From Geobacter sp. (GTDB taxonomy: Bacteria > Desulfobacterota > Desulfuromonadia > Geobacterales > Geobacteraceae), in NCBI GenBank assembly GCA_003574885.1, contig PJFC01000003.1:124001-188000 (forward strand): a stretch of DNA of 64,000 nucleotides, given 5' to 3'. Numbering within the stretch: position 1 is the stretch's first letter; every line of letters begins with the position of its first letter. Below the pieces are notes generated by a model. That model ran no database searches and was not told the DNA's origin. It saw only the letters and a list, made by a program, of their open reading frames with translations. The position numbers and the translations under genes were made by a program. Positions 56,938-64,000 of this stretch are shown here, piece after piece.

Positions 56938-58029
56938 ATGGCAAAGAAAGTCTTCATCGGTGCAACGGGTCAGAACTGCGGCAAAACCACCATCAGCGTC
57001 TCACTCATGCACCTGGCGCGGAAAAAATACGATCGTGTCGGTTTCATCAAGCCGATCGGTCCGAAGATAGAATACTACGACGATTTAATGGTGGACATGG
57101 ATGCGGTGCTCATGGCGAAGGCCTTCGGGCTCGAAGAGGACATCGCCCTCATGTCGCCGGTGGCGCTCCACCAGAACTTCACCAGGGACTACCTCGCCGG
57201 CCGCCTGGCCGACCTGGACCTGGGGAAAAAAATCCTGGATGCCGTCGAGGAACTGGACGCCAAGTACGATCTTCTCATCATCGAAGGTGCCGGCCACGGT
57301 GGCGTCGGATCGGTCATCAACCTGAACAACGCCCGGGTGGCCAAAATGCTCGACGCGCCGGTAGTCATCGTCACCGAGAGCGGCATCGGCCGAGCCATCG
57401 ACGCCATCAACCTGAACTTAGCCCTCTACCGCCAGGAAGGTGCCGACGTCCGCTCCGTCATCATGAACAAGCTCCTCCCCGCCAAGCGGAACGATATCCT
57501 CGGGTACCTGCGCACCGCCTTCGACGGCAAGGGAATCCACGTGGCCGGCGGCTTCAACTACTCACCCATCCTGGCCAACCCCACCCTCTCCCACATCGGC
57601 AAGCTCCTCAAATTGCCGGTGCATGGCGCTCCCGACAAGCGGAGCAGGATCATCCACCATATCCAGCTGGGGGCCGCCTCGTCCCAGCGGGTCGTGGATG
57701 CCCTCCTGGAATCGACCCTCGTGGTGGTGACCGGTTCCCGGGACGAACTGCTCGTCACCCTCGCCTCCCTCTACCATATCCCCGATTACCACGACAAACT
57801 GGCCGGAATGGTCATCACCGGTCACGCACCGGTCTCCAAGATCAGCCAGCAGATCCTGGACGACAGCACCATCCCCTACATCCGCGTCAAGGAAACCACC
57901 TCCATCGTATTCACCACCCTCCTGGATGACGTGGCCAAAATCACTGCGGAAGACCAGGAAAAGCTCAACTGGATCAAGGCAAACGCCGAGCAGGATATCA
58001 ACTTCGCCGCCCTGGACGCACTTCTCTAG
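56938..58029 (+). CDS. P-loop NTPase with DRTGG-type domain (phosphotransacetylase N-terminal-like)
   Basis: A 363-residue protein. Residues 1-210 are a BioD/cobyric-acid-type P-loop ATPase (KKVFIGATGQNCGKTTISVS; LLIIEGAGHGGVGSV). Residues 215-320 form a DRTGG-like domain, and the rest is a short C-terminal alpha/beta part. The same pair occurs at the N-terminus of long phosphotransacetylases, but no transacetylase domain follows. Function unknown. It is sandwiched between rtcB and archease, 71 and 16 bases from each, suggesting a link to RNA repair. Confidence 0.8.
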   Translation: MAKKVFIGATGQNCGKTTISVSLMHLARKKYDRVGFIKPIGPKIEYYDDLMVDMDAVLMAKAFGLEEDIALMSPVALHQNFTRDYLAGRLADLDLGKKILDAVEELDAKYDLLIIEGAGHGGVGSVINLNNARVAKMLDAPVVIVTESGIGRAIDAINLNLALYRQEGADVRSVIMNKLLPAKRNDILGYLRTAFDGKGIHVAGGFNYSPILANPTLSHIGKLLKLPVHGAPDKRSRIIHHIQLGAASSQRVVDALLESTLVVVTGSRDELLVTLASLYHIPDYHDKLAGMVITGHAPVSKISQQILDDSTIPYIRVKETTSIVFTTLLDDVAKITAEDQEKLNWIKANAEQDINFAALDALL

Positions 58030-58045
58030 TATCAGGGTAATCACT

Positions 58046-58477
58046 ATGCCCTACCGCTGTATTGAAGACATCGCCACCGCCGACGTCGCCTTCGCCCTCT
58101 GGGGAGAAAGCAGGGAAGAACTTTTCCGGGCCGCAGCCGAAGCGCTCCTGTGCGAGATGATGGAAAATCCCGCCGCTGTCCATTCCCGTGAGACCCTGGA
58201 ATTCCGCCTGGTAAACCGCGAGCTCGACCTGCTCCTTCTGGACTTTCTCAACGAGCTGATCTACCTGAAAGATGCCCGTCAACTCCTGCTCGGGGTTGAC
58301 GTGCTCACCATCGCAGACGGTCCGGACGGTTTTACGCTGAAATCCCGCTGTTCCGGCGAGAAGATCGATCCGGCGCGCCACCGTCTCATGGCGGACGTAA
58401 AGGCGGCAACACTCTACAGGCTGAGAGTCGAGAAGGTGGATGGACAGTGGGAGGGGACGGTAGTACTGGATATTTAA
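58046..58477 (+). CDS. Archease (RtcB cofactor)
   Basis: A 143-residue protein matching archease: DIATADVAFALWGESREELF, AAAEALLCEMM, LDLLLLDFLNELIYLKDARQ and the C-terminal GEKIDPARHRLMADVKAATL. Archease speeds guanylylation of RtcB and lets it use ATP and metal flexibly. The histidine usual in the first HTADxG block is replaced here (ATADVA). The gene starts 16 bases after the DRTGG protein. Confidence 0.88.
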   Translation: MPYRCIEDIATADVAFALWGESREELFRAAAEALLCEMMENPAAVHSRETLEFRLVNRELDLLLLDFLNELIYLKDARQLLLGVDVLTIADGPDGFTLKSRCSGEKIDPARHRLMADVKAATLYRLRVEKVDGQWEGTVVLDI

Positions 58478-58568
58478 CCAACCCTATTCGTTGAAAAAAT
58501 ATTTTTAAAATGATATAGCTTAATTAATTGACAATAATCTATGTGTTTATGCAGTCACTGGGGGCCCA

Positions 58569-60791
58569 TTGAAGATCGGGGCAAAGATAACGGGAATAGC
58601 AATACTGCCTATTGTTCTTACCGTGGCCGTCGCCCTTGGCGTTGCACTGTATCAGGCGGATGTGCTCAAAACGTTCTTCGGCAGGGAAATTGAAGAACAG
58701 GCAAAGAGCGAGTCGCAAAAGATCGCCCAGGACGTTTACCTCATGTGCCGCTCGGCCCAGGAATCGGTTCAACTGACGATGAACCACAACCTTTCAGTGG
58801 CGGCAGACGTGCTGAAACATTCCGGACCCGTTTCTTTCGGGAGCGAAAGAGTCGCCTGGACAGCCGTCAACCAGCTGGACCATAAGGCAGAGACGATTAC
58901 ACTCCCGAAGATGATGGTGGGTGCAAAGTGGCTGGGACAGAACCGGAGCCCGCGTGTAGTCTCACCCGTCGTGGACGAAGTGAAACGACTGGTGGGTGGT
59001 AGTGTCACCATTTTCCAGCGGATGGACGACAAAGGGGACATGCTCCGGGTCTGCACCAACGTGGGAAATGCCGACGGCAGCCGCGCCATCGGCACCTACA
59101 TTCCCGCTGTCAACCCCGACGGCAAGCCGAACCCGGTAATTTCGGCCTTGCTCCGTGGCAACAGCTATCAGGGACGGGCCTATGTCGTCAATGCCTGGTA
59201 CGTCACCGCCTACGAACCGATCTGGAACACCGGTCGGAAAAAGGTCGTGGGCGCCCTCTACGTAGGCGTCAAGGAAGAAAACCTGGAAAGCCTCCGCAAG
59301 GGGATAATGGATATTGTCGTGGGAAAGAGCGGGTACGTGTACGTCCTGGGGGGGACGGGGGAGCAACAGGGCCGGTACATAATCTCCAAGGATGGCAAAC
59401 GTGACGGAGAGAATATCTGGAACTCCCTCGACGCCGACGGGCACCCATTTATCCAGACCATCATTAAAAAAGCTCTGGCGCTCAAGAAGGGGCCGACAGA
59501 CACGATACCGGTGGATTTCATGCGCTATGCATGGGAAAACCCCGGCGAAACGTCACCCCGTTACAAATCGGTCGCCATCACCTACTTCGAGCCATGGGAC
59601 TGGGTCATCGGCGCCGGCTACTATGAAAACGACCTTGCGGACTCCCAAAAACGCATGGCTGCTGCCCTGAACAGGATGGCCACCTGGATCATGACAACAG
59701 CATTTATCATGGTGCTCCTGTCCGTACCGGCCGGCTATCTGGTCGCCCGTGGGATAAGAACCCGCGTGGACAGCATCCTCAAATCCGTCACTGACATCCT
59801 CATTGTCACCGACATCCATCAACGGATCATTCTCCTCAGCCTATCGGCCGAGAAAATCTTCGGTATCCCGCTGAAAAAAGTTGCCCACCACCCCATCGAT
59901 GCCCTTATCGGCACCAACAAACTTCCGGAGGAGATCAAGTCGGTCCTCGCGCAACAGAAGAGCGGCATGCGGTTCGAATTTGAGATTGCGCCGGCCGGCT
60001 CGGAGCAACGGCACATCATGCAGGGAAGGACTTCGGTCATCCAGGCCAGGGGGGGACGTACCCTCGGCATGATTACCATCATCCATGACATCACCAGCGA
60101 AAAGGAAATAGACCGGATGAAGAGTGAATTCATTTCCACCGCTGCCCATGAGCTCAGCACCCCCCTCGCCTCCATCATCGGCTATTCGGAACTCCTGTTG
60201 TCGGATGGAACCAATTCACCCGACGTGCAGAAAGATGCCCTTTCCTATATCAACAGGAAGTCGTGGGCGCTGTCCAAGATCGTCGACGACCTGCTGGACC
60301 TGAGCAGGATCGAAGCGGGACGCTCCATTCCTGTGGACAAGAAACCGTGTGACATCAACGAAATTATCCGCCAGGCAGTTGTGTACGGGCAGAAGATATC
60401 CATACGGCACACCTTTGACCTGGAACTGTCCGACCAGCCCGGCACACTGGTCGCCGACAGCGGCAAACTCGAGCAGGTGATGGAGAACCTCCTCAGCAAT
60501 GCGGTGAAATACTATCCTGACGGAGGGCCGGTCCGCATCAGCAGTACCAGACTAGTAGACGCCTGGCAAGTCTGCGTGGAGGACAGGGGACTCGGAATCG
60601 CGCCCGAACATGTGGAAAGGATATTCGACAAATTCTACCGGGTTGACGCCTCCAACACGGCCATTGAAGGGACCGGCCTCGGCATGTGCATCGTCAAGAG
60701 CATCCTGGAGGCCCATGGGGGAAATATCTGGGTGGAAAGCACACCCGGAGTCGGCACGAAGGTTTTCTTCACGGTTCCCCTGGGGACATGA
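58569..60791 (+). CDS. Membrane histidine kinase with Cache sensor and PAS domain
   Basis: A 740-residue kinase. A first membrane helix (8-28), a periplasmic Cache_3/Cache_2-type sensor (about 35-365, including GKSGYVYVLGGTG and YFEPWDWVIGAGYY), a second helix (377-397), a PAS-like domain (about 405-510), HisKA with the phospho-acceptor His in FISTAAHELSTPLASIIGYS and HATPase_c (NLLSNAVKYY, GTGLGMCIVKSIL). The start appears to be TTG at 58569. No response regulator is adjacent. Ligands of such Cache domains are often organic acids, but the ligand here is unknown. Confidence 0.9.
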   Translation: MKIGAKITGIAILPIVLTVAVALGVALYQADVLKTFFGREIEEQAKSESQKIAQDVYLMCRSAQESVQLTMNHNLSVAADVLKHSGPVSFGSERVAWTAVNQLDHKAETITLPKMMVGAKWLGQNRSPRVVSPVVDEVKRLVGGSVTIFQRMDDKGDMLRVCTNVGNADGSRAIGTYIPAVNPDGKPNPVISALLRGNSYQGRAYVVNAWYVTAYEPIWNTGRKKVVGALYVGVKEENLESLRKGIMDIVVGKSGYVYVLGGTGEQQGRYIISKDGKRDGENIWNSLDADGHPFIQTIIKKALALKKGPTDTIPVDFMRYAWENPGETSPRYKSVAITYFEPWDWVIGAGYYENDLADSQKRMAAALNRMATWIMTTAFIMVLLSVPAGYLVARGIRTRVDSILKSVTDILIVTDIHQRIILLSLSAEKIFGIPLKKVAHHPIDALIGTNKLPEEIKSVLAQQKSGMRFEFEIAPAGSEQRHIMQGRTSVIQARGGRTLGMITIIHDITSEKEIDRMKSEFISTAAHELSTPLASIIGYSELLLSDGTNSPDVQKDALSYINRKSWALSKIVDDLLDLSRIEAGRSIPVDKKPCDINEIIRQAVVYGQKISIRHTFDLELSDQPGTLVADSGKLEQVMENLLSNAVKYYPDGGPVRISSTRLVDAWQVCVEDRGLGIAPEHVERIFDKFYRVDASNTAIEGTGLGMCIVKSILEAHGGNIWVESTPGVGTKVFFTVPLGT

Positions 60792-60824
60792 TGGACGTCC
60801 CGACGGGTTGCATAGATTTACGAA

Positions 60825-60853
60825 TTGACGTACGACGACAAATACGGTACTAA
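60825..60853 (+). promoter_or_regulatory. Promoter of selC
   Basis: TTGACG (60825-60830), a 17-base spacer and TACTAA (60848-60853), ending 11 bases before the tRNA. Position and spacing suit a tRNA promoter. Confidence 0.65.
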
Positions 60854-60864
60854 AAGAGCTCTAC

Positions 60865-60962
60865 GGAGGTACGTCCGTCGCTGGTGGGCGGCCTAGTCTT
60901 CAAAACTAGTGGGGGGGATGAGAAATCTCCCCGGTGGGTTCGATTCCCATGTGCCTCCGCCA
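60865..60962 (+). tRNA. selC: tRNA-Sec (anticodon UCA)
   Basis: A 98-base tRNA with an 8-base acceptor stem (GGAGGTAC with GTGCCTCC), an anticodon stem CTAGT/ACTAG enclosing the loop CTTCAAA (anticodon TCA at 60900-60902), a long variable arm (GGGGG...CTCCCC), the T-loop GGTTCGATTCC and encoded GCCA end. These are the special features of selenocysteine tRNA. The organism should therefore make selenoproteins. None is recognised in this window. Confidence 0.97.
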
Positions 60963-60977
60963 TAAATATCCAGTTAT

Positions 60978-61438
60978 TCAATCCATGAAATAACCATTAA
61001 ACTGGACGTAGTCCCGGGTATTTGCGCTGGTGAAGACCGCATCGGGGATGGTGCCGAAATTCGCCCACTTGTCCCGGTACATGTAATCCAGGTCGAATCC
61101 GGCCGCCATGCCCGTATGAGGAAGTTCCAGCAGATTTCGGCGCATCCCGTCATAACGGCCCCGCAGTTTCACGCCGTACATCATTGTATCGGGCGGCAGC
61201 ACCAGATTTGGTCCCGTATCGCTTGTCCGCTTGGCATAAAAGTACCTGACCTTGCCGAGCAGTTGGAGCCTCAGGTCGTTGTCGACCTGGAAGGGGGCCA
61301 CCTTGTAGCGAAGTCCGGGACCCAGCGAGGCGGTCACCGTTCCCCATTCCGCGTCGGACGACTTGATCTCCTGGTTGTTAACCACTTCCCTCCGGCCACC
61401 CGGAATTCCCTCATCCTTCCCTGCAAAGTTATCGGAGA
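60978..61438 (-). pseudogene. 3' remnant of an outer-membrane protein gene
   Basis: A minus-strand frame open from about 61438 down to its stop at 60978 but with no plausible start codon near its upstream end, where a TAG lies. The peptide has porin-like alternating strands (WGTVTASLGPGLRYKV, LRLQLLGKVRYFYAKR, MMYGVKLRGRYDGMRR, GMAAGFDLDYMYRDKW). About 150 residues remain, probably of a longer beta-barrel protein. Its stop lies 16 bases from the 3' end of selC, a common integration site, so truncation by past recombination is plausible. Confidence 0.55.
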
Positions 61439-61539
61439 TCTTCTTCCGTCGCTATTTTACCATGATTAAACCCTCCCACAATTCCGTCTGTTTCAGGTCA
61501 TGCCTTTTGAATCCTTTAAAAGCCTATTCCTCTTATGAT

Positions 61540-61567
61540 TTGACAAACATTATTAATTATTTACAAT
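61540..61567 (+). promoter_or_regulatory. Promoter of the double-OmpA-domain gene
   Basis: TTGACA (61540-61545), a 16-base spacer and TACAAT (61562-61567): a near-consensus sigma-70 promoter. It leaves a leader of about 165 bases before the ATG, in which I saw no clear riboswitch. Confidence 0.6.
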
Positions 61568-61735
61568 TTTCAAGGGCAGCTGTCATCGAGTTACCAGGCA
61601 CGCTGAAAGAATCCGCCGCACTGGCCCCCCAATATTGCTCAACAGCAGGCGTTGCCCTCAGTGCACGTCCCATCCTGAATCGGCACAGGGGTGCAATTTC
61701 ACGGCTGGGATGCTTTTTCGCCAAGGAGGTATCAC

Positions 61736-63121
61736 ATGAAGAAAATCGTTACCAGCATGATCATTTTCATGGCACTTTCCACCACTGGGTTTGCCGGAGA
61801 AAGGCCCCAGGCTCTTTCCGTTTCCCCGTTCCTGGGCGGGTACACCTATGACGGAACCCAGCACATGTTGACAAGGCCGGTTTACGGCCTGCGGCTCGGT
61901 TATGACATCACTGAAAATTGGGCGACTGAGGGTGTATTTGACTATGTGGCCGGCGAAACAACCGGCAAGTACCCGGATGTAACCCGGAGACACCAGGATT
62001 TAAACGCATATTCTTACCGATTGGATCTGCTCTATAATTTCATGCCGAGGGAAACATTGGTTCCTTACCTTGCCGTAGGTGGCGGGGTGACCACCATTGA
62101 ATATCGGGATGACCATGAAAACACCGACGCCACTTTCAATTTTGGTGGCGGTCTGAAGTATTTTATTGCCGACTCGATTGCCTTGAGAGGGGATGTTCGC
62201 CATGTGCTCGCTTTTGATACCCATACCCTGAATAACTGGGAATACACCGTGGGTTTGAGCTTTCTGTTCGGCGGCGAAAAACCTGAGACACCCATCGCGA
62301 AGACGCCAGAACCTCCGGCGCCGGCAGTAGAGGCGGCACCCGAAGCCCCGCTCGAACCGATCCCGGCCGCTGAACCGACACCGGAGAGAATGAAATACTG
62401 CGTTTCCCTGGATATCGAGTTTGACATCAATAAGGCTGACATCCGTCCCCAGTATCACGATGAAGTGGCTAAGGTCGGCAACTTCATGAAAAAATACCCG
62501 ACGACCACCGCCGTCATCGAAGGATATACCGACGAGGTCGGCAGCGATGATTACAACATGCAACTCTCTCAGCGGCGCGCAGAGAGCGTGGTAAAATTCC
62601 TGGTGGAAAGTTTCGGTATCGACCCCTCCCGCCTCTCCGCCAAGGGGTACGGTAAAACAAAGCCAGTCGCCGATAATTCAACTGACGCAGGGAGGCAGAA
62701 AAACAGGCGCATCAATGCCATCATCGACTGCGCCCTCGACGTCAAGGAACTCGCCCCGCCCCCCGAGAGGCTCTGCATGACACTGAAAATGGAATTCGAT
62801 ACGGATAGCGCCGAGATCAAGCCCCGCTATTACGACGAAGTCAACAAGGTCGGCGAGTACATGAAGAACTACCCGACGACCACCGCCGTTATCGAAGGGC
62901 ATACCGACAACATCGGCAGTTCTGAACACAATAGGAAGCTCTCACTGCAGCGTGCCGAAAACGTGGTGAAGTATCTGGAGGGGAAATTCGGGATCGAACC
63001 TTCCCGCCTCTCCGCCAAGGGGTACGGTTCCACCCGGCGTATTGCCTATAACAACACACCCGAGGGGAGGCAGAAAAACCGCAGAATTAACGCCGTTATC
63101 GATTGTGTAATCAAGAAGTAA
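61736..63121 (+). CDS. Outer-membrane protein with eight-strand barrel and two OmpA C-terminal domains
   Basis: A 461-residue protein: signal peptide (MKKIVTSMIIFMALSTTGFA), an OmpA-like beta barrel (about 25-190), a Pro/Ala/Glu linker (about 195-220) and two consecutive OmpA peptidoglycan-binding domains (about 222-340 and 345-461). Each has the pattern AVIEGxTDxxGSxxxN followed by SRLSAKGYG and GRQKNRRINAxIDC. Single domains are usual, so this is a tandem duplication. It should anchor the outer membrane to the wall. AAGGAGG lies 6 bases before the ATG. Confidence 0.92.
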   Translation: MKKIVTSMIIFMALSTTGFAGERPQALSVSPFLGGYTYDGTQHMLTRPVYGLRLGYDITENWATEGVFDYVAGETTGKYPDVTRRHQDLNAYSYRLDLLYNFMPRETLVPYLAVGGGVTTIEYRDDHENTDATFNFGGGLKYFIADSIALRGDVRHVLAFDTHTLNNWEYTVGLSFLFGGEKPETPIAKTPEPPAPAVEAAPEAPLEPIPAAEPTPERMKYCVSLDIEFDINKADIRPQYHDEVAKVGNFMKKYPTTTAVIEGYTDEVGSDDYNMQLSQRRAESVVKFLVESFGIDPSRLSAKGYGKTKPVADNSTDAGRQKNRRINAIIDCALDVKELAPPPERLCMTLKMEFDTDSAEIKPRYYDEVNKVGEYMKNYPTTTAVIEGHTDNIGSSEHNRKLSLQRAENVVKYLEGKFGIEPSRLSAKGYGSTRRIAYNNTPEGRQKNRRINAVIDCVIKK

Positions 63122-63135
63122 CAAGAAGAATCTTA

Positions 63136-63169
63136 CGAACAAGGGCGCATCTCGGTGCGCCCTTGTTCG
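63136..63169 (+). terminator. Strong hairpin terminator after the OmpA-type gene
   Basis: CGAACAAGGGCGCA, loop TCTCGG, TGCGCCCTTGTTCG: a perfect 14-base stem 14 bases after the stop. The T-run after it is weak (TTGAAC). It may serve both converging transcripts. Confidence 0.75.
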
Positions 63170-63242
63170 TTGAACTTAAATTGTTCCATGCCGGGATTTC
63201 GTGGCCTGAAGGAACTTCCACATTTGGATGCGCGTACCAATG

Positions 63243-63977
63243 TTAATTGTTGCCCCGGCCTCGGTCCTCATCTTTCATCTGCCCTTGCCCCTGGCCACGA
63301 TTGGGCTCCTTCGACTCCACCCTATCCTGCACTCTTGGCGCTCGTTGCTGCTTCGGCTGCTGCACAGCCGGTGCCTGTTGCTGGGGCGGCGTTACACGCT
63401 TGATATCCTGCTGCTTAGGGCTTCTCACCGGAGCCTCTTTCTGCTTTTCCCGCTGAGCAGGTGCGGGCGCTTTTTGTGTTTGCTGCGGCTGGAAGTGTTG
63501 GCGAACTATCGCGTCATGCGGCTGATAACGATAATTCTGGCTGCGAATCGTCTGCTGCTGCTCCACCTGCCGTGGATACCGGTCTCCTGAATATTGACGC
63601 TGGTAGACAGGCAGCGGAGCGGGCGCCGGAGCAAAGCCGCGATTCCATCTGTCCCATCCACTGCGACGTTGCTCCCATCCATGGCCCCAGTGCTCGCCCC
63701 AGCGGGGCGGCGCATTCGACAGCCACCCACGGAAGTACACAGGTGGCTGCCGGTAGTAGCGCACGGGAACACGCAGTACGAACAGCGGCACATCCTCTGG
63801 CTGCACAAGTACGCTGATGTGGCAGAGGCTCATGTCGGCGATCACTACAAGTTCCTGTTGACCACGGTGACGGGCGAGTTCAAGCGCATCGCTCCGTACG
63901 CCCGCGAGGTGACCAGTTCGGTCGGTAACGCCATCGTTCACGATCCGAACTCTTTTCGCAATGATCGGCGAAACCAC
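63243..63977 (-). CDS. Pro/Gln/Arg-rich protein, N-terminally incomplete or start uncertain
   Basis: Up to 244 residues from a GTG at 63977. The first 75 residues (KRVRIVNDGVTDRTGHLAG, ELVVIADM) form a small domain. Then come aromatic PPVYFRGWLSNAPPRW and HWGHGWEQRRSGWDRWNRGF, resembling extracellular proteins seen in Geobacter-type genomes, and a Gln/Pro/Lys-rich tail. Relatives, as I recall them, have a signal peptide and further sequence before PFVVSP. Here TAA lies 12 bases upstream of the GTG, so the gene may be 5'-truncated. Function unknown. Confidence 0.5.
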   Translation of the reverse strand: MVSPIIAKRVRIVNDGVTDRTGHLAGVRSDALELARHRGQQELVVIADMSLCHISVLVQPEDVPLFVLRVPVRYYRQPPVYFRGWLSNAPPRWGEHWGHGWEQRRSGWDRWNRGFAPAPAPLPVYQRQYSGDRYPRQVEQQQTIRSQNYRYQPHDAIVRQHFQPQQTQKAPAPAQREKQKEAPVRSPKQQDIKRVTPPQQQAPAVQQPKQQRAPRVQDRVESKEPNRGQGQGQMKDEDRGRGNN

Positions 63978-63991
63978 AAATGGAGGTTACT

Positions 63992-64000
63992 ATGAAGTAC
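63992..64000 (+). CDS. Possible start of a gene running off the right edge
   Basis: ATG AAG TAC at the last bases, preceded by GGAGG with 5-6 bases spacing. Only three codons are visible, so no product can be named. Confidence 0.35.

Noticed and set aside
61568-61735. c-di-GMP riboswitch in the leader of the OmpA-type gene
   Set aside because: The leader is long, but the GEMM-type conserved words are not present in the expected order.

Overview
The window reads as chromosomal DNA of a Geobacter-like bacterium (Desulfuromonadales / Geobacterales). This is inferred, without a database search, from the panB-panC-panD and riboflavin operons, a malic enzyme fused to a phosphotransacetylase-like domain, an rtcB/archease locus, a tmRNA whose tag reads A-DNYNYAVAA, a selenocysteine tRNA and a large polysaccharide locus. 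Coding density is high. Many genes are joined by 1-4 nt stop/start overlaps, so whole blocks are probably co-transcribed.

Bases 1-13,818, all minus strand, form one exopolysaccharide / surface-glycan locus. Transcription runs from the export lipoprotein (OPX), chain-length protein (GumC/Wzz), ExeA-like ATPase with LysM, CpsD-like P-loop protein and initiating sugar transferase into a four-gene cassette matching WbpB-WbpD-WbpE-WbpA. The predicted product of the cassette is a UDP-diacetamido-uronic acid. After it come FemAB-like, polysaccharide deacetylase, acyl carrier protein, GNAT, ureohydrolase-like and acyl-CoA dehydrogenase genes, which look like a sugar-decorating group. A 538-base A/T-rich leader precedes the export gene. 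Upstream lie a NarX/NarL-type kinase and regulator (14.3-17.1 kb) on the same strand.

Bases 17.4-37.4 kb are core metabolism and housekeeping: tmRNA (ssrA) beside smpB, an amidohydrolase, panBCD behind a structured leader with a terminator-like hairpin, a GAF/MCP signalling protein, a HIT protein with phosphofructokinase, malic enzyme (plus strand), a TonB-like protein, and the block moxR - DUF58 - transglutaminase - TPR. A YchJ-like SEC-C protein and a quinone oxidoreductase follow.

Bases 38.0-44.2 kb look like an acquired and partly decayed island. It has a broken RhuM-family gene and an operon of a complete LexA-type repressor, an Eco57I-like adenine methyltransferase and a PD-(D/E)xK nuclease, joined by two ATGA overlaps. 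Gene fragments and a duplicated short sequence follow, then about 0.6 kb without a recognisable gene.

Bases 44.2-64 kb return to core genes: thrC, a HAD phosphatase, hom, the ribD-ribE-ribBA-ribH-nusB operon behind nrdR and a dCMP deaminase, a short GGQ-domain protein, an HD protein, a muramidase, rtcB with a DRTGG-type ATPase and archease, a Cache/PAS histidine kinase, selC (tRNA-Sec) with a good promoter, a truncated outer-membrane-protein remnant, a double-OmpA-domain protein and a proline/glutamine-rich protein at the right edge.

The strongest points for follow-up are the SOS-type repressor translationally coupled to a restriction-modification-like pair, the structured panB leader, and the rtcB-ATPase-archease cluster. 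Others are the non-canonical start of the DUF58 gene and the substituted catalytic or ligand residues in the CpsD-like, ureohydrolase-like and phosphofructokinase proteins.
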